A DNA stretch of 64,000 bases from assembly GCF_000993785.3 (NCBI RefSeq), contig NZ_CP009922.3, positions 5,890,001 through 5,954,000 on the forward strand, read 5' to 3'. The notes below the pieces were generated by a model. It ran no database searches. It saw nothing but the letters and a program-made list of their open reading frames with translations, and had not been told where the DNA came from. A program made the translations under genes and the position numbers. Below are positions 35,572 to 44,896 of the stretch, one piece after another. This stretch comes from Streptomyces xiamenensis. Its GTDB lineage: Bacteria > Actinomycetota > Actinomycetes > Streptomycetales > Streptomycetaceae. Position 1 is the first letter of the stretch; each line of letters begins with the position of its first letter.

Positions 35572-36591
35572 GTGGGACAAGTAGTCGATGTGCACGCTCA
35601 TGTCTCCGTACCGGCCGTTGACACCTTGACAGCCGGACATCCCGGAATGCGTGCCTTCATGGAAGCGGCCCGGCAGATCCAGGGGCCGGAGTCCGTCGAA
35701 GTGAGCCTGGAGATGGTCACCGGGGTGATGCCGTCGATGACCGACGCCGAACGACGCCTCGCCCACATGGACGCCTCGCGAGTGGACGTCCAGGTGATCT
35801 CGGTGAACCCGATGCAGTACCACTCCTGGGCACCCCTCGCCCTGGCCCGCGAGGTGGTGGAGGCCACCCACGAGGGAATCACGGAGCACCGCGCCCAGTG
35901 CCCGGAACGGCTCACCGGCCTCGGTGTCATCCCACTTCAACACCCCGAACTCACGGTGTGGGCCCTGGAGGACGCCGTCCTCAAACATGGTTTTGCGGGT
36001 GCCGAACTCCCCACGCATGCCCACGGGGTCGACTTCTCCGACGAACGGCTGACCCCCCTGTGGAAGCGCGCCGAGGAACTGGAGGCGCTGCTGTTCGTCC
36101 ATCCCATGGGCACCACGGTCGGAGAGCGCCTCGGCAAGTGGAATCTCCACAACACCGTGGGCCAGCCCTTCGAACACGCCATCGCCTTGTCCCACCTCAT
36201 CTTCGGCGGCGTCCTGGACCGGCACCCCAAGCTCCGGCTTCTCTTCCCGCACGGCGGCGGCTACCTGCCCGGGTACCTCGGCCGCAGCGACCACGCCTGG
36301 ACCGTCCGGCCGGACGCCCGCGGATGCCGTAAGACCCCCAGCGCCTACCTCCAGGACGTCTACTTCGACTCCTTGGTCCACACCGCGGACCCGCTGCACA
36401 CACTCATCAGGGCCGCCGGGTCCTCCCGAGTGCTTCTCGGAACCGACTTCCCGTTCGACATGGGCCAGCCCCACCCCGTCGACTGGCTGGGGAGCACGGG
36501 TCTCGCGCCCGAGGCACGCGAGGAGATCCTCGAGAAGAACGCGGAAAGCCTCGGCCTGGTGCCCGGCGCCCAGAGAAAGGGACAGTCGTGA
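35572..36591 (+). CDS. amidohydrolase-family decarboxylase (ACMSD-like)
   Basis: A 339-residue TIM-barrel metalloenzyme of the amidohydrolase_2 family, which includes 2-amino-3-carboxymuconate-6-semialdehyde and 5-carboxyvanillate decarboxylases. Metal ligands are DVHAH at residues 6-10, LFVHPMG, FPHGGGY and LLGTDFPFDM. GTG start at 35572 with AAGGGAA upstream. It overlaps the aldehyde dehydrogenase gene by GTGA, a pairing seen in meta-cleavage pathways, where ACMSD and aminomuconate semialdehyde dehydrogenase act in sequence. The exact substrate is inferred only. Confidence 0.85.
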   Translation: MGQVVDVHAHVSVPAVDTLTAGHPGMRAFMEAARQIQGPESVEVSLEMVTGVMPSMTDAERRLAHMDASRVDVQVISVNPMQYHSWAPLALAREVVEATHEGITEHRAQCPERLTGLGVIPLQHPELTVWALEDAVLKHGFAGAELPTHAHGVDFSDERLTPLWKRAEELEALLFVHPMGTTVGERLGKWNLHNTVGQPFEHAIALSHLIFGGVLDRHPKLRLLFPHGGGYLPGYLGRSDHAWTVRPDARGCRKTPSAYLQDVYFDSLVHTADPLHTLIRAAGSSRVLLGTDFPFDMGQPHPVDWLGSTGLAPEAREEILEKNAESLGLVPGAQRKGQS

Positions 36592-38096
36592 TAAACCCGC
36601 GCAAGACGCGTTTTCGCTGGTCGTCAGATCGGACGGAGGACCGGTTCACCGTCCACGACCCGTCGACCGGCAGGCCGTGCGCCCTGGTGCAGGGCGGCGG
36701 ACCCCCCGAGGTGGACGAGGCGGTACGGGCCGCCCGCGCGGCGCAGCGCTCCTGGAACACGCGCCCGCCGGCCGAGCGCAGCCAGTACCTGAAGAAGGCC
36801 GCGGACCTCCTGCGGGAACACGCGGACGAACTGGCCGAACTCGAGTCCCAGGAAATCGGCAAGCCCTTCCAGCAGGCACGGTTCAACGACCTGCCGGCCG
36901 CCGCGGGGATCTTCGAGTTCTTCGCAGGAGCGGTTCACGACCTGCCCGGCTCGGCGCGCGCCTCCAACCGGATCCTGGACGTGACCACCCTGACCCCCTA
37001 CGGCGTGGTCGTAGCGATCATCCCGTTCAACTGGCCGCCCATCCACACCGCAGGCAAGATCGCCCCGGCCCTGGCAGTCGGCAACGCCGTCGTCCTCAAG
37101 CCACCGGAGCAAGGCGCCCTGACGACCCTGCGGATCGTGGATCTGCTGCGGGAGATACTGCCGGACGACGTGGTCCACGCCGTACCCGGCGGCGCGTCCA
37201 CCGGCGCGGCCCTGGTCACCCACCCCCTCATCGGCAAAGTGTCCTTCACCGGCGCACCATCCACCGGGTCCGCCGTCCTGAAGGCCACCGCGGACAACCT
37301 CACACCGGCCGTGATGGAACTCGGCGGGAAGAACGCGATGATCGTGTTCGCGGACGCCGACCTCGACGCGGCGGTCGCCACCGCGCTGGAGGGCGGCTTC
37401 TACAACCAGGGCGAAGCGTGCACTGCGGCCTCCCGGCTGCTGGTCGAACGGCCCGTGTACGAGGAGTTCCTGACCCGGTTCTGCCCGCCCGTGACCCGAC
37501 TGCGAGTGGGTGCGGCCCTGCACCCCGAAACCCACGTCGGGCCGCTGGTCACCGCCACCCAACAACTGCGCGTCCTCCACTACCTGGCGATCGGCGAGGA
37601 AGAGGGTGCCCGGATCGCCGCCCGTGCCCCGCTTCCGGACGACCCGGACCTCGCAGACGGCTTCTACGTCGCACCCACTGTCTTCCGCGACGTGAAGCCC
37701 GGTATGCGGATCGCCCGCGAGGAGATCTTCGGACCCGTCGTGACGGTCATCCCCTTCGACTCCGCTGCCGAGGCCATCACCATCGCCAACGACACCGACT
37801 TCGGCCTGGTCGGCTCCGTCTTCACCACCGACCACCCGCTCGCCCTTGACCTCGCCGACCAACTCGACGTCGGCATCGTCATGGTCAACAACTACAACCG
37901 GTCACTGAGCGGCGCACCCTTCGGCGGCACCAAGCACAGCGGCTTCGGACGGGAACACGCCAAGGAGACCCTGGCCGACTTCGGCTACACCAAGACAGTC
38001 CGCCTGCCCATCGGCCGCAACCCCGACCCCCTCTGGCCCGCCGTACGCGAGGTGCTCCGATCCACCGAGGACACCACGGGGGAGCGGACCTCCTGA
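36588..38096 (+). CDS. NAD(P)-dependent aldehyde dehydrogenase
   Basis: A 502-residue aldehyde dehydrogenase. VAIIPFNWPP near residue 145, ELGGKNAMIVFADADLDAA with the general-base Glu near 244, NQGEACTAASR with catalytic Cys near 277, and EEIFGPVVTV are all intact. GTG start at 36588 overlaps the upstream decarboxylase gene by four bases, implying coupled expression. The most likely substrate is a semialdehyde made by the upstream enzyme. Confidence 0.93.
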   Translation: MINPRKTRFRWSSDRTEDRFTVHDPSTGRPCALVQGGGPPEVDEAVRAARAAQRSWNTRPPAERSQYLKKAADLLREHADELAELESQEIGKPFQQARFNDLPAAAGIFEFFAGAVHDLPGSARASNRILDVTTLTPYGVVVAIIPFNWPPIHTAGKIAPALAVGNAVVLKPPEQGALTTLRIVDLLREILPDDVVHAVPGGASTGAALVTHPLIGKVSFTGAPSTGSAVLKATADNLTPAVMELGGKNAMIVFADADLDAAVATALEGGFYNQGEACTAASRLLVERPVYEEFLTRFCPPVTRLRVGAALHPETHVGPLVTATQQLRVLHYLAIGEEEGARIAARAPLPDDPDLADGFYVAPTVFRDVKPGMRIAREEIFGPVVTVIPFDSAAEAITIANDTDFGLVGSVFTTDHPLALDLADQLDVGIVMVNNYNRSLSGAPFGGTKHSGFGREHAKETLADFGYTKTVRLPIGRNPDPLWPAVREVLRSTEDTTGERTS

Positions 38097-38669
38097 TGCC
38101 GTGGGACATCTCCCGTACCGGCACCCGGAGCACGGCACACCTGTGTCCCCCGCGACGGTGAGACCGTCAACAGCCTTCCCCCGTCCCTCACCCGCCCCGC
38201 CGCAACAGGATGCGTCGACCGAGGCGGTCCGGACAGCACCGCACAGTCCGCCGGACGTGTCCCCACCCGACACACGGCCACCTCACGTACGGCCCGGCAC
38301 GGCGGAGCATCGCGCAAACCCACCGTCCTTCCGGCACCGGATCACCGCACCGACACCGTCCACGCACGGCCGACCTCTCCGGCTGCGGCGGACAGCACCT
38401 TCACCGCACCCGAGGCCACCGCACCCCCGCGGACGACAGCACCAGCCGGCCCCGGAGCACCCTCCGGCATAAGCCACCCGCGCGGGAAACACACCGGTTT
38501 GGGCAACCGGGCCCTCTCACCCCCATACCGCACCCCCGCGCCGGCCGGTTCCCCATCCCCTCCCCGCTGGGTCACAGGCCCACGACAGGCGTCACGCCCC
38601 CGCCCTCGAACAGCCCGAAGGTTCATCGTTCCGCCCGGAACCGTTACTCACAGAATGAGACAACACACC
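38097..38669. other. C-rich intergenic region
   Basis: About 570 bases with strong C richness on the plus strand and many CCGCAC or CACC runs. Open frames exist in several phases with no family-like content. The promoter of the amidohydrolase gene is presumably here, but no clear element stands out. Confidence 0.35.
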
Positions 38670-40103
38670 ATGGCATCGACCCGCACCTTGATCGTCGGAG
38701 GCACCGTCCTCCACGGACCAGCACTGACCGGCACCTTCCGCAAGGCCGATGTGCTCATCGAGCATGACACGATCACAGCGATCGGAAGCCGCCTGCCCGC
38801 TGACGACGCAGAGGTCATCCCCGCCGACGGCGCCTTCGTCCTCCCCGGCTTCGTCGACACCCACGCCCACCTGTGGGAAGCCACCATGCGGGGCCTCACC
38901 TCGGACTGGAACCTGGCCGAATTCTTCTGGGGCGTCCGCGTCAACCACACCGCCCTCCACACCCCCGAAGACCTGTACGCCGGTGTCTACGCGGGCGCCC
39001 TCGCTTCCCTGGACAGCGGCACCACGACCTCGCTCGACCACGCGCACGCCATCCTGACCCCCGAACACGCCGATGCCATGCTCGAAGGCGTCGGCGCATC
39101 GGGAATGCGGACCGTCTGGGCCTACGGGCTCACCGGCGCCCCGACTCCGGACCCGGCCTTCGCCTCGCCCGAGGACCGCTTCCGTGACCTGCGCCGCATC
39201 CGCGCGGCCCACACCGACGGCCGGCTCTGTCTCGGCGTCGCCGTCAACGACCCGCTCGCCGTGGCCTGGCAGGTCACCGAGCAGGAGTACGCCCTCGCCA
39301 AGGAACTGGACCTCCTGGTCACCGGCCACCTCAACTCCGTACCCACACCCCAGCGCGTCCCCGAGGCCGTCCTGCTCCACCGCGGAGGGCTGCTGGGGCC
39401 CCGGCAGGTGTACTCCCACGCCAACACCAGTTCCGACGAGGAACTGGGCCTGCTCGCCGTGGCGGGCGCCGCCGTGTCCTGCACCCCGGAGTCCGAGGCA
39501 CAGATGGGCATGGGCTTTCCCGTCCTCGGCCGCGCCCGCGCCGCCTCCGTGACGGTCGGCCTCGGCTCCGACCTCCAGGCCAACAACTCCCCGGACGCTT
39601 TCACACAGATGAGGCTGGCGCGGCACCTCGACATCGCGCATACCAGCCGGCCGATACTGGAGACAGCCGGCTTGACGGGACTGGGCAAAGTCTCGGTCAC
39701 CACCCGGGAGGCCCTGCACCTGGCCACGATGGGCGGGGCCGAAGCCCTCGGTATGGCCGACCGGATCGGCTCTCTGGAACCCGGTAAAGCCGCCGACCTC
39801 ATCCTGCTCCGCAACGACTCGCCCCGCCAGCGACCGATCGTCGACCCGTTCGCCACCGTCGTCGAACACAGCGGGGTGGGTGACATCGACCGGGTCCTGA
39901 TCGCCGGAGAGACGGTGAAGGCGAACGGCAGGCTCGTCGGCGGAACCGGAGAACGTGCCGTCCGGCTGGTCGAAGCGGCATGGGAACGCCTCAGCGACCG
40001 CATGGCCGAGCGCGGCGGTCCCAGCCCGGCGATGCCCGACGGCGTACTGGAGGCGGCGGCCGCGTCCATGGCGCCCAACCTGCCCGAGTGGTTCTCCGCC
40101 TGA
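38670..40103 (+). CDS. TrzA/AtzA-type amidohydrolase (deaminase/chlorohydrolase family)
   Basis: A 477-residue metal-dependent hydrolase. The HxH metal site is in LPGFVDTHAHLWEATMRG. Further ligands are VTGHLNS, VYSHANTS and the Asp in VGLGSDLQANN, and the C-terminal LEPGKAADLILL closes the composite beta-sandwich. The family deaminates or dechlorinates heterocycles such as cytosine, guanine or triazines. ATG at 38670 is chosen; ATG 38655 would add five residues. It lies downstream of the LysR/decarboxylase/dehydrogenase genes and may complete a catabolic route. Confidence 0.88.
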   Translation: MASTRTLIVGGTVLHGPALTGTFRKADVLIEHDTITAIGSRLPADDAEVIPADGAFVLPGFVDTHAHLWEATMRGLTSDWNLAEFFWGVRVNHTALHTPEDLYAGVYAGALASLDSGTTTSLDHAHAILTPEHADAMLEGVGASGMRTVWAYGLTGAPTPDPAFASPEDRFRDLRRIRAAHTDGRLCLGVAVNDPLAVAWQVTEQEYALAKELDLLVTGHLNSVPTPQRVPEAVLLHRGGLLGPRQVYSHANTSSDEELGLLAVAGAAVSCTPESEAQMGMGFPVLGRARAASVTVGLGSDLQANNSPDAFTQMRLARHLDIAHTSRPILETAGLTGLGKVSVTTREALHLATMGGAEALGMADRIGSLEPGKAADLILLRNDSPRQRPIVDPFATVVEHSGVGDIDRVLIAGETVKANGRLVGGTGERAVRLVEAAWERLSDRMAERGGPSPAMPDGVLEAAAASMAPNLPEWFSA

Positions 40104-40257
40104 CAACCGGGACTCGGCCTCGCGAGCCCCAGCCGGAGCGCTGGCCCCTCGACTGTTCGAGGCCGGCTCGTGCAGCGCGATGACCAGCCGGGCATGGGCA
40201 TGGGCAGTGGTCGCCTACAGCAGTGAGCTGGTCGGATATCTGTGAACGAGCAGTGGC

Positions 40258-40340
40258 CGCGGGTGTCCACCAACCGGCGATAGACCACGGATGCCTTGTG
40301 CGCGGCGAGGTTGTCGCGGATCACGCCGACCGCCAGGCCG
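40258..40340 (-). pseudogene. IS630-type transposase remnant
   Basis: The minus strand encodes LAVGVIRDNLAAHKASVVYR, closely matching the DDE-region motif DNLxxHK of IS630-family transposases. The fragment is under 30 codons and has no intact flanks. It is part of a mosaic of insertion-sequence debris in the 690-base gap between 40104 and 40793. Confidence 0.6.
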
Positions 40341-40483
40341 GAAGCGAGCCTGGCGGTCGATCCCATCAAGGAAATCGCCGAAGCCGAGACCGCCCGGTGC
40401 CGCGGCACAGCTCCCCGGGCGCTGTCCAACGCAGCGAACAACGAAATCCTCACCGAAGAGCGCAAGGAGACCATGCCGGCTTC

Positions 40484-40665
40484 TGGACCCGCACGAACCC
40501 GTTCTTCGCCGCCCACGTCAGCACCGTCGAGCGGGTCCCGACCGACAACGGCGCCTGCTACCCATCGAAGCCCTTCACCCAGACCCTCAGCATGGCCGGC
40601 ATCGCCCGCAAGAAGATCTGCCCCCTGCCGCCCCCGGGTCAGCGGAAGGTCGAGTGCGTCGGTCT
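40484..40665 (+). pseudogene. IS481-type transposase/integrase remnant
   Basis: FWTRTNPFFAAHVSTVERVP followed by TDNGACY and IARKKICPLPPPGQRKVE corresponds to the DDE core region (TDNG, then the P..NGKVE segment) of IS481 integrases. The N- and C-terminal parts are missing. Adjacent frames carry unrelated short text. This is an inactive fragment. Confidence 0.7.
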
Positions 40666-40793
40666 CCAAGGAGGAGCGGCCCAACCCGGCTGCCTCGCTC
40701 GATCAGGCATGCCGGCCGTGGTTCCGGTCGTGTCTCGTTCAGAGACCGATGACCATCGGCTTCAGTCCTTCAGCGCTGTTCGCGATGGACTGA

Positions 40794-41780
40794 TCAACGC
40801 AGATCGAGTACAGCCTTCCCGGTGATTCCGTTCTCGACGGCCCGGTGCGCGGCGGCGACATCGTCGAGGCTGAAGGAATGCACCGGCAGTGGCGTGAGGG
40901 TGTCTTCGCGCAGGGCCGTGGTGATGTCGGCGGCGGCGCGCAGCAGCGCGTCCCGCGGTTCGGTGAGAAACAGCGCGAACCGCAGCACCAGGTTGGACCA
41001 CATGAGCCGGAAGACCGGCAGGGTCGGGTCGTCGGGCCGTGCTGCGTAGGTCACGATGGTGGCTCCCGGGCCGGCGACGGCCAGGTCCAGTTCGAGGTTG
41101 TCCGTCAGCGAGACCTCGATGATCCGGTCGACAGGCCCGACTCCGTCGAGGATCTGCTGGGCGGCGTCGGCGTCGCGGTAGTTCACGACGAGGTCTGCGC
41201 CCGCGGCCTTGGCCAACGCGGCCTTTTCCGGCCCACTGACCGTCGTCACGATCCGTGCGCCGGCGATCCGGCCGAGTTCGATGGCGTAGTGCCCGACAGC
41301 GCCCGCACCGGCCGCGACCAGTATGGTGCGGTCGCGGAGCGAGCCGTCGGCGTGCAGGCACCAGTGCGCGGTCATCGCCGGGATGCCGAGGCAGGCTCCG
41401 AGCTCGTCGGAGATTCCGTCCGGCAGCACAACGGCCTGTTCGGACGGCACTACGGTCCACTGCGCCGCCGTCCCCCACGGATGGCCTGCGCCGGCCATCC
41501 AGATCCACACGCGTTCGCCGACCCGGCTCTGGTCGACGCCTGCGCCGACCGCGTCGATGGTGCCCGTGCCGTCCTGGTGCGGGATGCGGCCCGTGTACGC
41601 GCCGACGCGCTGGAAGTCCTGCCGGGTGGAGTTCAGCCGCATGAACATGTCGCCCGGGTTGATCGCGGAGAGAGCGACGCGGACGCGGACCTGGCCGGGG
41701 CCTGGCTCGGGGCGTTCGACGTCCAGCACCCGCAGCACGCTTCTGGCGGGACCCGGCGTGTCGTAGAAGGCTGCCCTCAT
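40794..41780 (-). CDS. NADPH:quinone reductase / medium-chain dehydrogenase
   Basis: A 328-residue zeta-crystallin-type oxidoreductase. The GroES-like N-domain has INPGDMFMRLN and GTGTIDAVGAGV. The Rossmann loop is VAAGAGAVGHYAIEL. There is no structural zinc Cys cluster. It reduces quinones or enones with NADPH by family knowledge. ATG at 41780 is preceded by GAGGAG; a longer frame upstream looks non-coding. A 9-bp inverted repeat lies upstream. It shares strand with the enoyl-CoA hydratase gene. Confidence 0.88.
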   Translation of the reverse strand: MRAAFYDTPGPARSVLRVLDVERPEPGPGQVRVRVALSAINPGDMFMRLNSTRQDFQRVGAYTGRIPHQDGTGTIDAVGAGVDQSRVGERVWIWMAGAGHPWGTAAQWTVVPSEQAVVLPDGISDELGACLGIPAMTAHWCLHADGSLRDRTILVAAGAGAVGHYAIELGRIAGARIVTTVSGPEKAALAKAAGADLVVNYRDADAAQQILDGVGPVDRIIEVSLTDNLELDLAVAGPGATIVTYAARPDDPTLPVFRLMWSNLVLRFALFLTEPRDALLRAAADITTALREDTLTPLPVHSFSLDDVAAAHRAVENGITGKAVLDLR

Positions 41781-41805
41781 TGTTTCGTATCTCCTCTTGG
41801 TTGTG

Positions 41806-41836
41806 GCACGGTCCACAGCACTGGCAGGGACCGTGC
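41806..41836. promoter_or_regulatory. 9-bp inverted repeat upstream of quinone reductase
   Basis: GCACGGTCC at 41806-41814 and GGACCGTGC at 41828-41836 form a perfect inverted repeat with a 13-base spacer, 26 bases upstream of the quinone reductase start. It is a plausible operator. The rest of the 356-base gap up to 42136 shows no gene. Confidence 0.45.
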
Positions 41837-42136
41837 AGGTCATCACGGCGGGGCCGGTAACGTGTCGTGGTCCGCGAGATCGCCGCCTCTCGGACGGTCG
41901 GCAGAGACGGGTCGAAGGTGCCGCACACCATCAGCGGGTCCGATCGTGTTCGTCCCGTGTCGCGGCCAGGGGCTGGGACTTCCGGCTGCTTTACGTCAGT
42001 GGGCTGTTCGCCGAGGTATGAATCACACGGCTGGCCGCGGGGTCACCGGGGGCGACGAGGCGCACCCGTCTCCTCCTGCCGGTGGCATCGGCGCAAACGG
42101 ATCTGTCCGGAGCCTTCCCGGGCCGTGGCTCCCGCT

Positions 42137-42973
42137 CTACAGGTCGGCGGTGAGGCTTCGCATGACCGACTCCAGGTCGCGCTCGCCCGCAGGGGTCTGC
42201 GCGCCGTGCTCCAGTGCCCCTGCCATGAGCCGTGCCGGCAGATCCCCGCTCACCAGTTCGGCCCATGTGTCGTTTTCCGCTCGCAGGCCGTCGGCCAGGT
42301 CCGCCGGGGGAACCAGCCGCTTGACTGCGGTGATGAGTTCCGGGGAGAGCGCGGCGATCTTCTCCGCCACCCCGTCGACGAACGCGTCCAGTCCGGCCGC
42401 GGGTACCGCACGATTGATCCATCCGTAGGCGGCTGCGGTGTCCGCATCAACCAGGTCACCGGTGAGCAGCAGTTCCAGCGCCCGGTTGCGTCCGACCCGC
42501 TCGCCCAGGTATTGCGTTCCTCCGCCGCCCGGCACGATACCCATCAACACCTCGCTCTGGCCGATGCCCGCGGTTTCCCGCGCGGCGAAGGTCATGTCGG
42601 CTGCGGCGATGAACTCGGCGCCGCCGGCTCGCGCCTTGCCCGCCAGCTTGACGATCGTCACCTGCGGCTGGCGACGTACCAGTTCGCCGACCCCTTGGAA
42701 AATGTTGGCGTCCGGGATGCGGTCGGCGATCTCCTGCAGTTCGTCCATCTCGTCGAGGATGTGGATGTCGACGTGTGCGATGAAGAACTCGGGGTTGGCG
42801 CTGGAGAACACGATGACGCGGACACTGCGGTCGTCCCGCAGCTTTGCCAGGAGGTCGTGCAGTTCGCGGATCAGAGTTCCGCTGAGCACGTTGACGGGGG
42901 GATTGTCCAGGGTGATCCGCGCGACTCCGGCATCGATGGCGACGTGGAGCGTCGTGTACTGGTCGAGGTTCAT
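42137..42973 (-). CDS. enoyl-CoA hydratase/isomerase family protein
   Basis: A 278-residue crotonase-fold protein. VARITLDNPPVNVLSG at the N-terminus, the oxyanion-hole region KARAGGAEFIAAADM and GQSEVLMGIVPGGGGTQYL are visible. The last gives the Glu positions used by hydratases. The substrate is unknown. ATG at 42973 has a weak TTGGA site. It is divergent from an HxlR regulator across 106 bases that contain repeated GGTTTGC motifs. Confidence 0.9.
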   Translation of the reverse strand: MNLDQYTTLHVAIDAGVARITLDNPPVNVLSGTLIRELHDLLAKLRDDRSVRVIVFSSANPEFFIAHVDIHILDEMDELQEIADRIPDANIFQGVGELVRRQPQVTIVKLAGKARAGGAEFIAAADMTFAARETAGIGQSEVLMGIVPGGGGTQYLGERVGRNRALELLLTGDLVDADTAAAYGWINRAVPAAGLDAFVDGVAEKIAALSPELITAVKRLVPPADLADGLRAENDTWAELVSGDLPARLMAGALEHGAQTPAGERDLESVMRSLTADL

Positions 42974-43079
42974 GTGTGTCCAAGGTTTGCGGTGAGCCAG
43001 TAGGTTTGCAACGCATACCAACCCTGGCCTCCGCGCCGTGAACGGTCAATAACGCACTTTTCGACAACCAAGGATCTTG

Positions 43080-43472
43080 ATGGATACCAGCCCCACGCCC
43101 CCGCCTCACTCCGCCGTTCCGCGATTCGCTGCTGAGTGTCCGAGCCGTCCCATCCTCGATCAGATCTCCGACAAGTGGTCGATGATGGTCATGGCGGTCC
43201 TGGAACAACCGACACGGTTCAACGGGATCAAGCGACAGCTGGAGGGCGTCACACAGCGAGTACTGACCCAGACACTGAGAAGACTCGAACGCAACGGCAT
43301 GATCCAGCGCAGGGTGCTCGAAACCTCCCCGCTTGGCGTGGAGTACTCCCTCACACCGCTCGGCGAGTCGTTCCGCGGCCCCTTCACATGCCTGCACAAG
43401 TGGACGATCGAGCACAGCGACGAGGTCCTGTCGGCGCAGCAGGCGTACGACGCTCGGTCATCGGGACGGTAG
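43080..43472 (+). CDS. HxlR family winged-helix regulator
   Basis: A 130-residue HxlR regulator: PSRPILDQISDKWSMMVMAV, then QPTRFNGIKRQLEGVTQRVL and QTLRRLERNGMIQRRV form the winged helix. The usual N-terminal Cys is present in AAECPSRP. ATG at 43080 has AAGGA five bases upstream. It probably controls the divergent enoyl-CoA hydratase and perhaps the quinone reductase. Direct GGTTTGC repeats near 42975-43015 are candidate binding sites. Confidence 0.9.
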   Translation: MDTSPTPPPHSAVPRFAAECPSRPILDQISDKWSMMVMAVLEQPTRFNGIKRQLEGVTQRVLTQTLRRLERNGMIQRRVLETSPLGVEYSLTPLGESFRGPFTCLHKWTIEHSDEVLSAQQAYDARSSGR

Positions 43473-43669
43473 CCGTCTACGGATTCCCCCGAGGGTCCCG
43501 GAGACGGGGCGGGCGCAGATGGCCACATGGGGTCGAGCCAGATGCTTGATCGAGCGGATGATGGCTTGGCTCGCCAGGGCGCTTCGCCTGCGTCGCTGCC
43601 TTGACCCCGGAGTGCTCGGCACCGTGGGGCCGGGCGGCACCCATGGCGATCGGGGGGGGCAGCAGATTC

Positions 43670-44119
43670 CGTCCTTGCGGCGCTTTCCGGCAGATGCGCC
43701 GGGGCCGCCCGCCAGCGCACCGGCAGGGGAGATGGGTCGTGGGCCCGGCGCTGGGCCTCCTCCCGCCGCAACCTGCGGGAGGCGTCGGTGGCCAGGGCGT
43801 CCACGGCCTCGGCCAGCGTGCTGCCTCGCGCCGGGGCCCGGACCGCGGGCGGCGGTGCGGGGGCAGGTTCCGGCGCCGGGTTCTTCGGTACGTGGTGCGT
43901 GCCGCCCGGCGTTTCTGTGAGCGCGCGCCGGTCCTCGGGGCCGGCCTCCAGGGCATCGGCCAGCAGGTTGACCGTCCCCAGCCGGTGGTCGGCCGATCTG
44001 CCGTTCTTCAGCCTTCGGATGGTGCTCACGCTCCCGTCGGACCGTTCCGCCAACTGTTCCTGTGTCATGCCGGAGTGCTGGCGCAATCGGCTTAGTAGCG
44101 GGCCGAGTTGACCGCTCAC
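43670..44119 (-). pseudogene. truncated XRE / NTPase regulator
   Basis: From GTG 44119 (GGAGG just upstream) the translation is QLGPLLSRLRQHSGMTQEQL, an XRE helix-turn-helix, followed by a Pro/Ala linker and RRREEAQRRAHDPSPLPVRW-type text. The last pattern normally leads into a NACHT/NTPase domain, but here coding character is lost around 43680. The frame stays open to 43160 without recognisable content. I read it as a 3'-truncated regulator; the deleted IS982 element sits 43 bases from its start. Confidence 0.6.
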
Positions 44120-44161
44120 ACACCCTCCGTTTCGCAGGCGGTTCCGCCTCGCGGAAGCCTC

Positions 44162-44896
44162 GATGAGTGAGTCCGATGTTTGTGCTGGCCGCGACCATGG
44201 CGAAGGGCGTCCGTTGGCTTGGGAGTGACTCCTGGCCTGGACGCCCTTCTGGCGGCACTGTACGTGTTCAGCGACGACCATGTGGCTCCTGTTCGCCGGA
44301 TCGGCGACCCCCCCAAACTGACAGACGCCGAACTGCTGTGCCTGGCGGTCGCGCAGGTCCTCCTCGGTTTCCACTCCACACGGCACTGGATCCGCTTCGC
44401 CCACGCACGCCTGCCGCACCTGTTCCGCTCCCTGCCCCAGCAGTCCGGCTACACGAAACGCCTCAACGCCGCGGGTCCGCTGATCTCACAGGTCATCGAG
44501 GCGTTGGCCAGGCAGGTACCCACCTGGCACGACGACCTGCGGCTGATCGACTCCACACCACTGCCGTGCGCGGCCTCCCGCGAGACCGTCAAGCGTTCCG
44601 CCCTGGCTGGACACGCCGGATACGGCTACTGCCGCAGCCACTCCCGCTTCTTCTGGGGCTTCCGCCTCTACCTGGTGACCACGGCCGAGGGCATGCCCGT
44701 GACCTGGTGCCTGGCGCATCCGAAACTGGGCGAGCGGGAGGCGATGACCGCGCTGCTGGAACGCGACCACCGCCTCGTCCGTGCCGGTTACGGCTCCTGG
44801 TCCTTGCCTCAGCGATCTGGCACAACTGGGCCACAGAAGCGCCGGTCAAACGGTCACTGATCGCCTACGACCACTGAAACATCGGACTCACTCATC
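44162..44896 (+). mobile_element. internally deleted IS982-family element with intact terminal inverted repeats
   Basis: GATGAGTGAGTCCGATGTTT at 44162-44181 is the exact reverse complement of 44877-44896, giving perfect 20-bp terminal inverted repeats. Between them is an IS982-type transposase gene that lacks part of its 3' half. The whole is about 735 bp, against roughly 1 kb for complete members. No clear target-site duplication is seen. It could be mobilised in trans. Confidence 0.88.
44225..44877 (+). pseudogene. IS982 transposase with internal deletion
   Basis: From GTG 44225 the frame reads TPGLDALLAALYVFSDDHVA to about LLERDHRLVRAG, with the DDE-type motif LIDSTPLPCAASRETVKRS intact. 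It then continues out of frame and stops at 44860. The normal C-terminus AIWHNWATEAPVKRSLIAYD is present in another frame ending at 44877. About 100 codons and the frame are lost between the two, so the product should be inactive. Confidence 0.85.
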
